A stretch of 64,000 nt of DNA from Actinomycetota bacterium (GTDB taxonomy: Bacteria; Actinomycetota; CADDZG01; JAHWKV01): positions 1 through 64,000 of the forward strand of contig JAHWKU010000006.1 of assembly GCA_019347715.1 (NCBI GenBank). The letters are read 5' to 3'. The translations under genes were made by a program, and so were the position numbers. The notes beneath the pieces were generated by a model. That model made no database searches. It worked only from the letters and a program-made list of their open reading frames with translations, and had not been told where the DNA came from. Below, piece after piece: positions 1 through 9,148 of the stretch (its first letter is position 1; the number at the start of each line of letters is the position of its first letter).

Positions 1-395
1 AGGCTCTCGGAATGCTCACGTCCCTTGCTTTGGGGACGGTCCCGTTCGAGCGGGGCGCGTCAGGATCCCGTGAGAGCCTCGACCGGCTGAAGGAGGGACT
101 CCGGCGCGGCTGGTCGGTGTTGATCTTTCCCGAGGGAACCCGTTCGCCGAGCGGTGAGATGGGGAGGTTCAAAGTCGGGGCCGCCTATCTCAGCATCGAT
201 ACCAAGACCGCGGCCTTGCCCATTCATATCGGCGGAGCCCGAGACATCATGCCGAAGGGGGCTTTTCTTCCCAAGCCTGGACGGGTCCGCATCACCTTCG
301 GGCAGCCTGTGGGCCCCAGGCCGAATGAAAGCTACGACGACTTCACCCAGCGGTTGAGAGATGAGGTCTCTTCGCTACCTACAATGGACGGATGA
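1..395 (+). CDS. 1-acyl-sn-glycerol-3-phosphate acyltransferase (PlsC-like), C-terminal part
   Basis: The reading frame is open to the left edge of the window, so the N-terminus and the HX4D catalytic motif are missing. What remains shows two PlsC-family blocks: GTVPFERG, matching the second acceptor-binding block, and FPEGTRS, the third block that binds the phosphate of glycerol-3-phosphate. The family transfers an acyl chain to lysophosphatidic acid at the inner membrane face in phospholipid synthesis. The stop overlaps the uvrC start (ATGA). Assignment to the superfamily is secure; the exact acceptor lipid is not, because related enzymes acylate other lysolipids. Confidence 0.8.
   Translation, partial: ALGMLTSLALGTVPFERGASGSRESLDRLKEGLRRGWSVLIFPEGTRSPSGEMGRFKVGAAYLSIDTKTAALPIHIGGARDIMPKGAFLPKPGRVRITFGQPVGPRPNESYDDFTQRLRDEVSSLPTMDG
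380..385 (+). promoter_or_regulatory. -10 hexamer TACAAT, leaderless promoter of uvrC
   Basis: TACAAT lies inside the 3' end of the acyltransferase gene and ends 6 nt before the uvrC ATG. That spacing puts transcription start at or next to the A of the ATG. No Shine-Dalgarno sequence precedes the start. The same geometry recurs at other genes here. Confidence 0.5.
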
Positions 396-2239
396 ACCAG
401 TGGCGGCCAAAGACCGCTGATATCCCTGATGCGCCGGGCGTCTATATGTTCGAGGACGCCGCCGGGCGCGTGGTTTATGTCGGCAAAGCGAAGAGCCTGA
501 AGCACCGCGTTCCCGCCTATTTCGGTGCAGACCTCACGCTTCGGACCGGAGCCATGGTCGGGGACGCCAAGGCCGTGGAGTGGATAGTCACGGACAACGA
601 GGTCGAAGCCCTCCAGCTGGAATTTACGATGATTCAGCAGCACCGGCCTCGTTACAACGTCCGATACAGGGACGACAAAAGTTATCCATACCTCGCGGTC
701 ACGCTCTCGGAGGAGTTTCCTCGCGTCATGGTGATGCGGGGCCGGAAAAGGAAAGGAAACCGTTACTACGGGCCATATGCCCACGCATACGCGATCAGAG
801 AAACTCTCGATCACCTTCTCAGAGTCTTTCCGATCCGTTCCTGCAGTCAAGGGGTATTCAATCGGGCAAGACGTTCCAAGAGGCCCTGTCTCTTGTACGA
901 CATCGGACGGTGTTCGGCCCCGTGCGTCGGACACGTCGATGCCGAGGAGCACAGACGGCTCATCGAGGACTTCTGTTCCTTCATGGATGGAGATCACGAC
1001 ACAGTCCTCAAGGTTCTCGCGTCCCGAATGACCGAAGCTTCTGAGTCCCTGGAGTTCGAACTGGCGGCGCGAATCAGAGATCAGATCTCTGCGGTGCGAA
1101 AGGTGATCGAACGCCAGCAGATGGTGTGGGAGCGCAAAGAGAATGTAGACGTAGTTGCATGGCACGGGGACGAGCTGGAGGCCGCCATCCAAGTTTTCTT
1201 CGTCAGAGGTGGCCGCATGGTCGGAAGGAAAGGATTCATCGTCGACCGGGTCGAAGATCTTTCGGAAGATGAGCTGCTGGAATCGTTCGTCGAGAACTTC
1301 TACTCAGAGCAGAACGAAGTTCCCAAAGAAGTGCTCGTACCCGTCATTCCGGCATCCAGGGAGGTACTCGAGGACTGGCTTTCGTTGCTGCGTGGATCGC
1401 GAGTTCGCATCAAAGTCCCGGAAAGAGGATCGAAGCGGAAACTGCTGAGGACCGTCGAAGAGAACGCCCGCGATGCCTTCGCGCAGAGCCGGCTCAAACG
1501 CGCCGGAGACTTTGCAGCGCGCTCTAAGGCCTTAAACGATCTGCAGCATCATCTCGACCTTCCGGAGGCGCCACTTCGCATCGAGTGCTTCGACGTGTCG
1601 AATCTTGGTCCTACAGAAGTGGTCGGATCAATGGTGGTGTTCGAGGACGCTCTCCCCAAAAAGTCCGATTATCGGAAGTTCAAGATCAGGACCCTCGAGG
1701 GTCAGGACGATGTTGGTGCCATGGGAGAAATGATCGAACGCAGATTCGCCCGGTTTCTGGAAGAACGGTCGAAGCCCAAAGAGCGGGGCGAGAAGTTCGC
1801 ATACGAGCCGGGATTGGTAGTCATCGATGGAGGGAAGGGCCAGCTGAACCGCGCGGTCGAGGTCTTGAGCTACCTAGGCGTGGTTGGGATCCCGGTGATA
1901 GCTCTGGCAAAACGTTTCGAGGAGGTCTACCTGCCGGGAGAGTCTGAGCCAAGGGTGATCCCGAGGGGGTCTGAGGCGCTGTACCTGCTGCAGCGCATCC
2001 GCAACGAAGCTCACCGCTTCGCAATCACATACCAGCGCGGACGAAGCCAGAAGCGGATGACCCTGAGCGCGCTGGATCATCTCGCCGGAGTCGGCCCTAC
2101 AAGAAGAAGGGCTCTGGTAAAACGGTTTGGTTCATTGAAGAAGCTCGAACAGGCAAGTGCGCAGGAGATCGCGGAGGTTCCCGGGATCGGAGAGCAGCTC
2201 GCCCAAAGCATCTACGAGCAGCTGAAGGTCAAGGGATGA
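392..2239 (+). CDS. uvrC: Excinuclease ABC subunit UvrC
   Basis: UvrC makes the two incisions around a DNA lesion bound by UvrAB in nucleotide excision repair. The 615-residue length is normal. The N-terminal GIY-YIG nuclease is seen at residues 16-36 (GVYMF and YVGKAKSL); a cysteine cluster of the family (CSQG, RPC, RCSAPC) follows at about 150-180; a UVR domain that contacts UvrB lies near 200-240; the RNase H-like 5' nuclease half carries CFDVSNLG and IDGGKGQL; a helix-hairpin-helix pair (AGVGPTRR, VPGIGEQL) closes the protein. It overlaps the preceding stop by 4 nt and is followed by rapZ after 10 nt, the usual actinobacterial and firmicute neighbourhood. Confidence 0.97.
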   Translation: MNQWRPKTADIPDAPGVYMFEDAAGRVVYVGKAKSLKHRVPAYFGADLTLRTGAMVGDAKAVEWIVTDNEVEALQLEFTMIQQHRPRYNVRYRDDKSYPYLAVTLSEEFPRVMVMRGRKRKGNRYYGPYAHAYAIRETLDHLLRVFPIRSCSQGVFNRARRSKRPCLLYDIGRCSAPCVGHVDAEEHRRLIEDFCSFMDGDHDTVLKVLASRMTEASESLEFELAARIRDQISAVRKVIERQQMVWERKENVDVVAWHGDELEAAIQVFFVRGGRMVGRKGFIVDRVEDLSEDELLESFVENFYSEQNEVPKEVLVPVIPASREVLEDWLSLLRGSRVRIKVPERGSKRKLLRTVEENARDAFAQSRLKRAGDFAARSKALNDLQHHLDLPEAPLRIECFDVSNLGPTEVVGSMVVFEDALPKKSDYRKFKIRTLEGQDDVGAMGEMIERRFARFLEERSKPKERGEKFAYEPGLVVIDGGKGQLNRAVEVLSYLGVVGIPVIALAKRFEEVYLPGESEPRVIPRGSEALYLLQRIRNEAHRFAITYQRGRSQKRMTLSALDHLAGVGPTRRRALVKRFGSLKKLEQASAQEIAEVPGIGEQLAQSIYEQLKVKG

Positions 2240-2249
2240 TGGTGGCGTA

Positions 2250-3128
2250 ATGTCTCAGATAGCAGGCAGCGGCCTCGGCTTCACCATAATCACCGGTCTC
2301 TCCGGCGCGGGCCGGTCGGAAGTTGCCAAGTGCTTCGAGGACCTTGGCTACTTCGTGATCGACAACCTTCCACCTGCTCTGATCGAGAAGATGGCAGAGC
2401 TGGTCTCCACTCCAGGAAGCAAGGTGAAGCAGATCGCACTCGTCGTCGATGTTCGCGGTGGAGAGTTTTTCCCCGAGCTCGAAAAGGCCATCGGTGAGTT
2501 GAGAGAACGCGGCATTGACTTCCGGATTCTGTTTCTGGAGGCAAGCGATCGCGCCCTCGTCAGGAGATTCGAAGCCACGAGACGCAGGCATCCGCTCGCT
2601 TCCGAGAGAGTTGTCGACGGGATCTTCCAGGAGAGACAGATCATGCGGACCCTGAGAGAGCAGTCCGACGTCGTTTTGGACACCAGCGACCTGAATCCTC
2701 ACGAGTTGAGGGACAAGGTGAAGTCACTATTCGCCGGCGTTGCCCCAAGATCGGGCATCGCGATCAACGTGATCACCTTCGGCTACAAACACGGCATGCC
2801 GCTCGATGCGGACATGGTCATCGATTGCCGGGTTCTGCCCAACCCGCACTGGGTGGATGAGCTTCGGCCCCTGAATGGGACGAACAGAAAAGTAAGGGGG
2901 TACGTTCTGACCGCAGAAGGTGCAAGCGAGTTCTTGGCCAAGCTTCGGGATCTTCTTGCATACCTTCTTCCTGCCTATGTGAAGGAAGGGATGCATTACC
3001 TGACGATCGCGGTCGGGTGCACCGGCGGGAAACATCGATCTGTGGTTATCGGAGACGAGATTGCCCGCTTCCTCCAAGACAAGGGATTCCCCTCGGCCGT
3101 CGTTCACCGGGATATCGAGCGGGAATGA
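2250..3128 (+). CDS. rapZ: RapZ/YvcJ-type nucleotide-binding protein
   Basis: This is the P-loop protein RapZ (YvcJ in Bacillus), which hydrolyses nucleotides and in enterobacteria acts as an RNase E adaptor. The Walker A is GLSGAGRS at residues 16-23 with Arg in place of the usual Lys; I recall the same substitution in mycobacterial homologues, so it is not a defect. The C-terminal half has the family signatures FGYKHGMP and CTGGKHRSV. The 292-residue length is normal. It overlaps yvcK by 4 nt, so the two are probably translationally coupled. Its target RNA in Actinomycetota is unknown. Confidence 0.93.
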   Translation: MSQIAGSGLGFTIITGLSGAGRSEVAKCFEDLGYFVIDNLPPALIEKMAELVSTPGSKVKQIALVVDVRGGEFFPELEKAIGELRERGIDFRILFLEASDRALVRRFEATRRRHPLASERVVDGIFQERQIMRTLREQSDVVLDTSDLNPHELRDKVKSLFAGVAPRSGIAINVITFGYKHGMPLDADMVIDCRVLPNPHWVDELRPLNGTNRKVRGYVLTAEGASEFLAKLRDLLAYLLPAYVKEGMHYLTIAVGCTGGKHRSVVIGDEIARFLQDKGFPSAVVHRDIERE

Positions 3129-4033
3129 AAGTAGTCGCCGTAGGAGGGGGCCACGGCGCTTCATCGACACTCCGAGCTGCTCTCAATTACTCCTCCGAAG
3201 TAGGGGGAATCATCAACGTATCCGACGACGGCGGCAGCTCGGGAGTTCTCTCCGAACAGCTGGGGGTGCTCCCCATGGGTGACATCCGCAACTGTCTCGC
3301 CGCGGTGGCAGCAAACGATGCAGCCGTAGAGATCTTCCAGCATCGATTCTCATCAGGGCCGCTGAAGGGACATGTGATCGGGAACCTCTGGCTGGCCGAA
3401 GCGGCCGAAAGGCTCGGGAGCTTCATCTCTGCCGTCAACGCTGCTTCCAAGCTTCTCGACTGCCGGGGCGAGATCTTGCCGCCAACGCTCGAGCCGATCC
3501 GCTTGATTTCCGAGGTAGATGACAGATTCGTCGAAGGTCAGGTCAATGTCGCCACGGCAGATGGACTGATCAGCTACGTATCCCTGGATCCTCCCGAACC
3601 GGAAGTGTACGAACCCGCGGTTCGTATGATGACATCTGCAGATCAGATAATCCTTGGTCCAGGAAGTCTTTTCACCAGTGTGCTCCCTCCGCTTCTGGTG
3701 CCGGGGATGACCGAAGCGCTGAAGCGGTCGAAGGGATTGAAGATCTACGTCTGCAACGTCGCTGCGCCTCCTGGGGAGACTGCGAACTTCGACGCAGCGG
3801 CTCATCTGACCGCCTTGTTTGCACACCTCGGAGACTCAGCGGTCGATGTGATGGTGGCTCACTCAGGGAGAACCCCAGCAGGAGACGGTCCTATCGCAAC
3901 CGTAGACATAGCTGCGATCGAGCGCCTTGGAGTGCAAACCGTTCTCGCCGATGTGCTCCCTGACGACAGAGAGCCGCGTCACGACCACAACCGCCTGGGA
4001 GAAGTCCTGCGGACACTCGATAAGATGGGGTGA
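3125..4033 (+). CDS. yvcK: YvcK/MgfK-type gluconeogenesis factor (CofD-like)
   Basis: I place the start at the ATG at 3125, which overlaps the rapZ stop and begins MKVVAVGGGHGAS, the glycine-rich first strand of the CofD-like fold. An upstream in-frame ATG would add 36 residues translated from rapZ sequence and is rejected. Later family motifs are NVSDDGGSSG, MGDIRNCL and LGPGSLFTSV. Length is 302 residues. The family binds UDP-sugars and is needed for growth on gluconeogenic carbon and for cell-wall homeostasis. In most Actinomycetota whiA follows; here gap starts 24 nt later instead. Confidence 0.93.
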   Translation: MKVVAVGGGHGASSTLRAALNYSSEVGGIINVSDDGGSSGVLSEQLGVLPMGDIRNCLAAVAANDAAVEIFQHRFSSGPLKGHVIGNLWLAEAAERLGSFISAVNAASKLLDCRGEILPPTLEPIRLISEVDDRFVEGQVNVATADGLISYVSLDPPEPEVYEPAVRMMTSADQIILGPGSLFTSVLPPLLVPGMTEALKRSKGLKIYVCNVAAPPGETANFDAAAHLTALFAHLGDSAVDVMVAHSGRTPAGDGPIATVDIAAIERLGVQTVLADVLPDDREPRHDHNRLGEVLRTLDKMG

Positions 4034-5080
<1,047 letters not shown>

Positions 5081-5096
5081 CGTTCAGCGAGCGGCA

Positions 5097-6272
5097 TTGA
5101 AACTTCCAGCGCTCGATCGCTTGGATGTTGCATCCAAACGCGTGTTGCTTCGTGCCGATTTCAACGTCCCCCTGGCTGATGGCCTTGTGACGGATGACAT
5201 GAGAATCCGTGCAGCTCTGCCTACTATCGAGACTCTCCTCGAAAGAGGCGCCGCCGTCGTTTGCTGTTCTCACCTGGGGCGTCCGAAAGGCAAAGTCGTA
5301 CCTTCCCTTTCGATGGCGCCCGTTGCGGACAGGCTCGGTCAGCTTCTCGGCCGCAAGGTTCGTTCCACCGATGAACCTGCAGGCCCTCCTGCGAAGCTGG
5401 AGGGCCTGGGCCGAGGAGACGTCGCTCTCCTGGAGAATCTTCGGTTCGACTCGAGGGAGGAATCCAACGACGACGCGTTCGCGGCAGAGCTCGCGCGACT
5501 GTGCGACTGCTATGTCAACGATGCATTTGGCGCCGTCCACCGGGCTCACGCATCGGTAGCCGCGCTTGCCGGGATGCTTCCCCATGCAGCCGGACTTCTC
5601 CTCGAGAAGGAGGTCCGAGTGCTGAGCAAGCTCCTCGAAGGCGCCGATCCGCCGTTTGTCCTCATCCTCGGGGGCGCCAAGGTGTCGGACAAGATCGGCG
5701 TGGTTCGAAACTTCATCGACAGGGCCGACTCGATCCTCATTGGTGGAGCGATGGCGAACACCTTTTTGAAAGCTTCGGGTCAAGATCTTGGGAAGTCCAG
5801 AGTAGAAGACGATCGCTTGGAGGAGGTAAGCGAAACGTTGCGGCTGGCAGAGGCGTCTTCCACCGAGATCATCCTGCCGAGCGATCTCGTGGCCGGCGAT
5901 GACTTCGCCGCCGATACCCACGCGAAGACCGCCGCGGTTTCCGATTTTCCGAAAGACGCGATGGCGTTGGACATCGGGCCTGTCACCTGCGACAGATTCA
6001 CCAAACACATCCGGGGGGCGGGCACGATACTTTGGAACGGCCCGATGGGGGTTTTCGAGTGGGATCAGTTTGGGCAAGGGACTCTGGCCGTCGCCAGAGG
6101 CGTCGCGCAATCCAGGGCCCTTACCGTCGTGGGGGGTGGGGACTCTGCGGCAGCCCTTGCGAAGTACGGTCTCACCGATGAGGTTTCACACCTCTCCACC
6201 GGAGGCGGGGCCTCACTAGAGTTCCTGGAAGGCAAGGAACTCCCAGGACTTGAAGCTCTGAAGGAGGATTGA
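5097..6272 (+). CDS. pgk: Phosphoglycerate kinase
   Basis: It transfers phosphate from 1,3-bisphosphoglycerate to ADP. RADFNVPL near the N-terminus and SHLGRPKGK follow the family substrate-binding blocks, and the C-terminal half has the nucleotide-binding LGGAKVSDKIGV and GGGDSAAAL. Length 391 is normal. The start is TTG at 5097; no ATG or GTG lies nearby in frame and the peptide aligns with the family from this point. It begins 16 nt after gap, and its stop overlaps the tpiA ATG by one base. Confidence 0.96.
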   Translation: MKLPALDRLDVASKRVLLRADFNVPLADGLVTDDMRIRAALPTIETLLERGAAVVCCSHLGRPKGKVVPSLSMAPVADRLGQLLGRKVRSTDEPAGPPAKLEGLGRGDVALLENLRFDSREESNDDAFAAELARLCDCYVNDAFGAVHRAHASVAALAGMLPHAAGLLLEKEVRVLSKLLEGADPPFVLILGGAKVSDKIGVVRNFIDRADSILIGGAMANTFLKASGQDLGKSRVEDDRLEEVSETLRLAEASSTEIILPSDLVAGDDFAADTHAKTAAVSDFPKDAMALDIGPVTCDRFTKHIRGAGTILWNGPMGVFEWDQFGQGTLAVARGVAQSRALTVVGGGDSAAALAKYGLTDEVSHLSTGGGASLEFLEGKELPGLEALKED

Positions 6273-7036
6273 TGAGAAGGCCCGTTATCGCCGCCAACTG
6301 GAAGATGTACAAGACTCACACCGAAGCGCAGCTGTTCATCGAGGGACTTCGCAACCGGCTCCAATCCAAAGATTACGAAAGGGTGGAGATAGTCGTGTGT
6401 CCGCCTTTCACGTCGCTTCGAACCGTTCAAACCACCATCGATGGCGATGACCTCGAGATTGCCTTGGGGGCTCAGGACGTTCATTGGGAAGAGGAGGGTG
6501 CCTTCACGGGGGAGGTCTCCGCGCTCATGCTCGAGAAGCTAAAGGTGCGCTTCGTAATAGTCGGCCACTCCGAGCGACGCCAATTCTTCGGCGAAACCGA
6601 CGAAGCCGTAAACAAGAAAGTGAAATCTGCGCTGGCGCACAACCTGACGCCGATCGTGTGCGTGGGGGAGAGCAAGGAGGAGCGTGAGGCAGAAACTACA
6701 GAGGAAAAGGTGCGCTCACAAGTACAAAAAGCACTTTCCGGACTCAAGCAGGAACAGGTCGCATCGCTGGTTATCGCTTACGAACCGATTTGGGCGATTG
6801 GTACCGGGCTCACTGCCTCAAAGGAAGACGCTCAACAGACCATCGCGTTCATCCGTGAGACCGTCGAAGCGCGGTTTCCCGGTGCCGGCTCCCACGTGCG
6901 TATCCAATACGGGGGCAGCGTCAAGCCCGGGAATATAGCTGAGCTCATGCATCAGCCCGACATAGACGGCGCTCTGGTCGGGGGTGCAAGCCTCGATCCC
7001 GAGGACTTTTCCCTGATCGTCAGGTATGGAGAATAG
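6272..7036 (+). CDS. tpiA: Triosephosphate isomerase
   Basis: It interconverts dihydroxyacetone phosphate and glyceraldehyde 3-phosphate. The substrate lysine is in AANWKMYK, the catalytic histidine in VGHSERR, the catalytic glutamate in AYEPIWAIGTG, and the phosphate-binding YGGSVKP and GGASL loops are present. I choose ATG 6272 over TTG 6269 because AGGAGG (6262-6267) is 4 nt from the ATG but only 1 nt from the TTG. Length 254 residues. Confidence 0.96.
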   Translation: MRRPVIAANWKMYKTHTEAQLFIEGLRNRLQSKDYERVEIVVCPPFTSLRTVQTTIDGDDLEIALGAQDVHWEEEGAFTGEVSALMLEKLKVRFVIVGHSERRQFFGETDEAVNKKVKSALAHNLTPIVCVGESKEEREAETTEEKVRSQVQKALSGLKQEQVASLVIAYEPIWAIGTGLTASKEDAQQTIAFIRETVEARFPGAGSHVRIQYGGSVKPGNIAELMHQPDIDGALVGGASLDPEDFSLIVRYGE

Positions 7037-7103
7037 ACAGGGGGGTAAAAAGTAGGGCCATGCTACACTCCGCGAGCACGGAGCAACACCACAGGAGGAA
7101 CCA

Positions 7104-7340
7104 ATAGCTGTCTTAGATAACGTCGTAGTTGTCATACACGTGATCGCGTCGATCCTGCTGATTCTCTTCGTTCTACTGCACGCCGGACGCGGCGGTGGCC
7201 TTTCCGACATGTTCGGAGGAGGCATGGGTGGAGGCGTGGGGGGTTCCTCGGTGATGGAGAAGAATCTGGATCGAATAACAGTCATCACTGCGACCGTCTT
7301 CTTCTTTACGACGATATTCCTGGTCTTTCGCTTCAGGTGA
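7104..7340 (+). CDS. secG: Preprotein translocase subunit SecG, apparent AUA start
   Basis: SecG is the small two-helix partner of SecYE. The family core GRGGGLSDMFGG between two hydrophobic segments is clear. The first standard start, GTG 7140, would leave a first helix of about 14 residues and has no ribosome-binding site. Translation from AUA at 7104 gives a normal first helix (AVLDNVVVVIHVIAS onward), and AGGAGG at 7093-7098 sits 5 nt before it. The frame is open back to 7056 with no ATG, GTG or TTG. Length from AUA is 78 residues. A sequencing error of one base is the main alternative. Confidence 0.88.
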   Translation: MAVLDNVVVVIHVIASILLILFVLLHAGRGGGLSDMFGGGMGGGVGGSSVMEKNLDRITVITATVFFFTTIFLVFRFR

Positions 7341-7395
7341 GGTATAAATCCACGTCGACCGCGGCCTCGAGCCGCCCGTTAGCAGGAGGTGTGTA

Positions 7396-9081
7396 GTGAG
7401 GGGACGAAAGATGTTCGGCCTCGTCGCATTATTGCTCGTTTTGGCACTGGTTGGATCCGCTTGTCAGCGTGAACCATCTCCGCGTCAGCCCGAGGTCGAG
7501 GGCAAGCCCGGAGGGACTCTCGTCTTTGCCGCCGAGCAATTCCCGAAGTGTTTGAATCCGATCACCTCCTGTACCAACGCCTCGTGGCTGCACTGGACGG
7601 CTCTTCTGACCACTCTTCCGCAACTAGTCGCTCTTGATGCGGATAACAACTACATTCCGAGCCCTTTGATCGAGGAGATCCCCACGCTCGACAATGGTGG
7701 TCTGACGGAGAGCCCATTCACCGTCACCTATCAACTCAACCCAGACGCGGTGTGGAGCGATGGCTCACCTATCACGTTCGAGGACGTGAAGTACACCTGG
7801 CAGGCGATTATGGGGACTCCAGACGCCGCCGACACCACGGGCTACGACAAGATCAAGGACATCACGGGATCTGACGGGGAATTGGTAATCGAGTTCACCG
7901 AACCCTATGCGCCGTGGAGAGATCTATTCGGTGGCGGCATTGACTACGTCTTCAAGAAGGACTCCGACTTGGCAGGCGACACGAACCTGTCCGGCAAGAT
8001 GCAGGAAGATCTCGCCGGTATGTGCGGAGCGGCCTTTTGCCTCGAAAGCTTCACCGCGGACCAGGAGATGGTCCTGGTCCGAAACGAGAACTACTGGGAG
8101 GACAAGGCCTTCCTGGAGAGAATCGTCTACCGGAGCATCAGCGACTCCACGGCAGAGATAAATGCCTTCCGAACCGATGAGATCCAGGCGTTCTACCCTC
8201 AGGAATCCGTGGAACTCGCCCAACAGGTAAGAGCCATCGATACCGCATTCTTCCTCGCCAAGGGCGGGACCCAGTATCAGGGCCTCTGGTTCAACCTCGA
8301 TCAGCCGCCCACGAACGACAAGGCGGTTCGTGAAGCGATGATCTTCGCCCTCGATCGAGAAGCCGCTTTGAACCAGATTCTGGTGCCGATCCAAGAAGAT
8401 GCGGTAGTGAACCACTGCCTGATGAGCGTTCCCGGCCTCGCAGGCGGCAAGTACTGCCCCGAGTTGTTCGAGACCGAACAGGACGTGGCGAAGGCACAGC
8501 AGATCCTTGAAGCCGGAGGATGGGCCAAGGGCACCGACGGCATCTATGCCAAGGGCGGCCAGCGGCTGGTGATCCCGTTCCAGACGACTGCTGGCAACAA
8601 GGGAAGGGAAGACCTGCAGACCATCTTTCAGGCTCAAGCCAAAGAGGTGGGCATCGAACTGAGGATCGACAACTCGGATTCCACCACTTTGTTCCAGACC
8701 AGGATGCCGGCAAGGGACTTCAACATGGCCCTGTTTGCTTTCGTAGCGAGTCCCGACCCGTCGCTGACGGTCAACTGGCACCAGGACCAGATTCCTACCG
8801 CCGCCTCCCCCGGCGGCCAGAACTACTACGGGTGGAGGAACGCCAGAGCGTCAGAGCTAATGGTGGAGTCCGACCAAGAACTCAACGACGAGGCCCGCAC
8901 CGAGGCCATCGTTGAGATCCAGGAGCTTGCTAGGGAAGATGCTGTCGGCGTTCCGCTATGGGCCAAGCCTGCGATCCTCGTGGTCAACGAATCTAGGCTG
9001 GCGACGACCGAAGGCGAGTTCGACTTCAACCCAGGACAGGGAGGTTTCTCTCACCAGCTGAAGTTCTGGTTCTTCAAGTAA
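7396..9081 (+). CDS. Oligopeptide-type ABC transporter substrate-binding lipoprotein (SBP 1)
   Basis: This family-5 solute-binding protein (OppA/DppA-like) captures peptides or similar ligands outside the cell and hands them to the permease. A signal peptide with basic residues at 2-5 ends in the lipobox VGSAC with Cys23 as the lipidated residue. The GTG start at 7396 has AGGAGGTG just upstream. Length 561 is typical. It leads the operon and is separated from the first permease gene by a strong hairpin, which would let the binding protein be made in excess. A TATAAA hexamer at 7343-7348 may be its promoter. The substrate cannot be read from sequence. Confidence 0.9.
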   Translation: MRGRKMFGLVALLLVLALVGSACQREPSPRQPEVEGKPGGTLVFAAEQFPKCLNPITSCTNASWLHWTALLTTLPQLVALDADNNYIPSPLIEEIPTLDNGGLTESPFTVTYQLNPDAVWSDGSPITFEDVKYTWQAIMGTPDAADTTGYDKIKDITGSDGELVIEFTEPYAPWRDLFGGGIDYVFKKDSDLAGDTNLSGKMQEDLAGMCGAAFCLESFTADQEMVLVRNENYWEDKAFLERIVYRSISDSTAEINAFRTDEIQAFYPQESVELAQQVRAIDTAFFLAKGGTQYQGLWFNLDQPPTNDKAVREAMIFALDREAALNQILVPIQEDAVVNHCLMSVPGLAGGKYCPELFETEQDVAKAQQILEAGGWAKGTDGIYAKGGQRLVIPFQTTAGNKGREDLQTIFQAQAKEVGIELRIDNSDSTTLFQTRMPARDFNMALFAFVASPDPSLTVNWHQDQIPTAASPGGQNYYGWRNARASELMVESDQELNDEARTEAIVEIQELAREDAVGVPLWAKPAILVVNESRLATTEGEFDFNPGQGGFSHQLKFWFFK

Positions 9082-9102
9082 TCCATAGGCGTAGCTGGAC
9101 AA

Positions 9103-9132
9103 GAAGAGGGGCCGGAGATCCGGCCCCTCTTC
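9103..9132 (+). terminator. Intergenic hairpin between SBP 1 and permease
   Basis: Arms 9103-9115 and 9120-9132 are perfect 13-bp complements (starting GAAGAGGGGCCGG) around the 4-nt loop AGAT. The following bases TATACTTTGAATTT are T-rich but not a clean U-tract, so it may attenuate or stabilise the 5' mRNA rather than fully terminate. Confidence 0.75.
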
Positions 9133-9138
9133 TATACT
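9133..9138 (+). promoter_or_regulatory. -10 hexamer TATACT upstream of dppB-like gene
   Basis: TATACT directly follows the hairpin and ends 10 nt before the permease ATG at 9149; no ribosome-binding site intervenes. It would restart transcription of the permease and ATPase genes with an almost leaderless message. Confidence 0.4.
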
Positions 9139-9148
9139 TTGAATTTAG

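Noticed and set aside
332-1192. Long minus-strand open frame (286 codons) opposite uvrC
   Set aside because: It lies wholly opposite the well-supported uvrC and has no family motifs; a codon-bias shadow of the real gene.
7361-7375. GCGGC-CTCGA-GCCGC hairpin before SBP 1 as a terminator
   Set aside because: Only a 5-bp stem with no U-tract; too weak to call.
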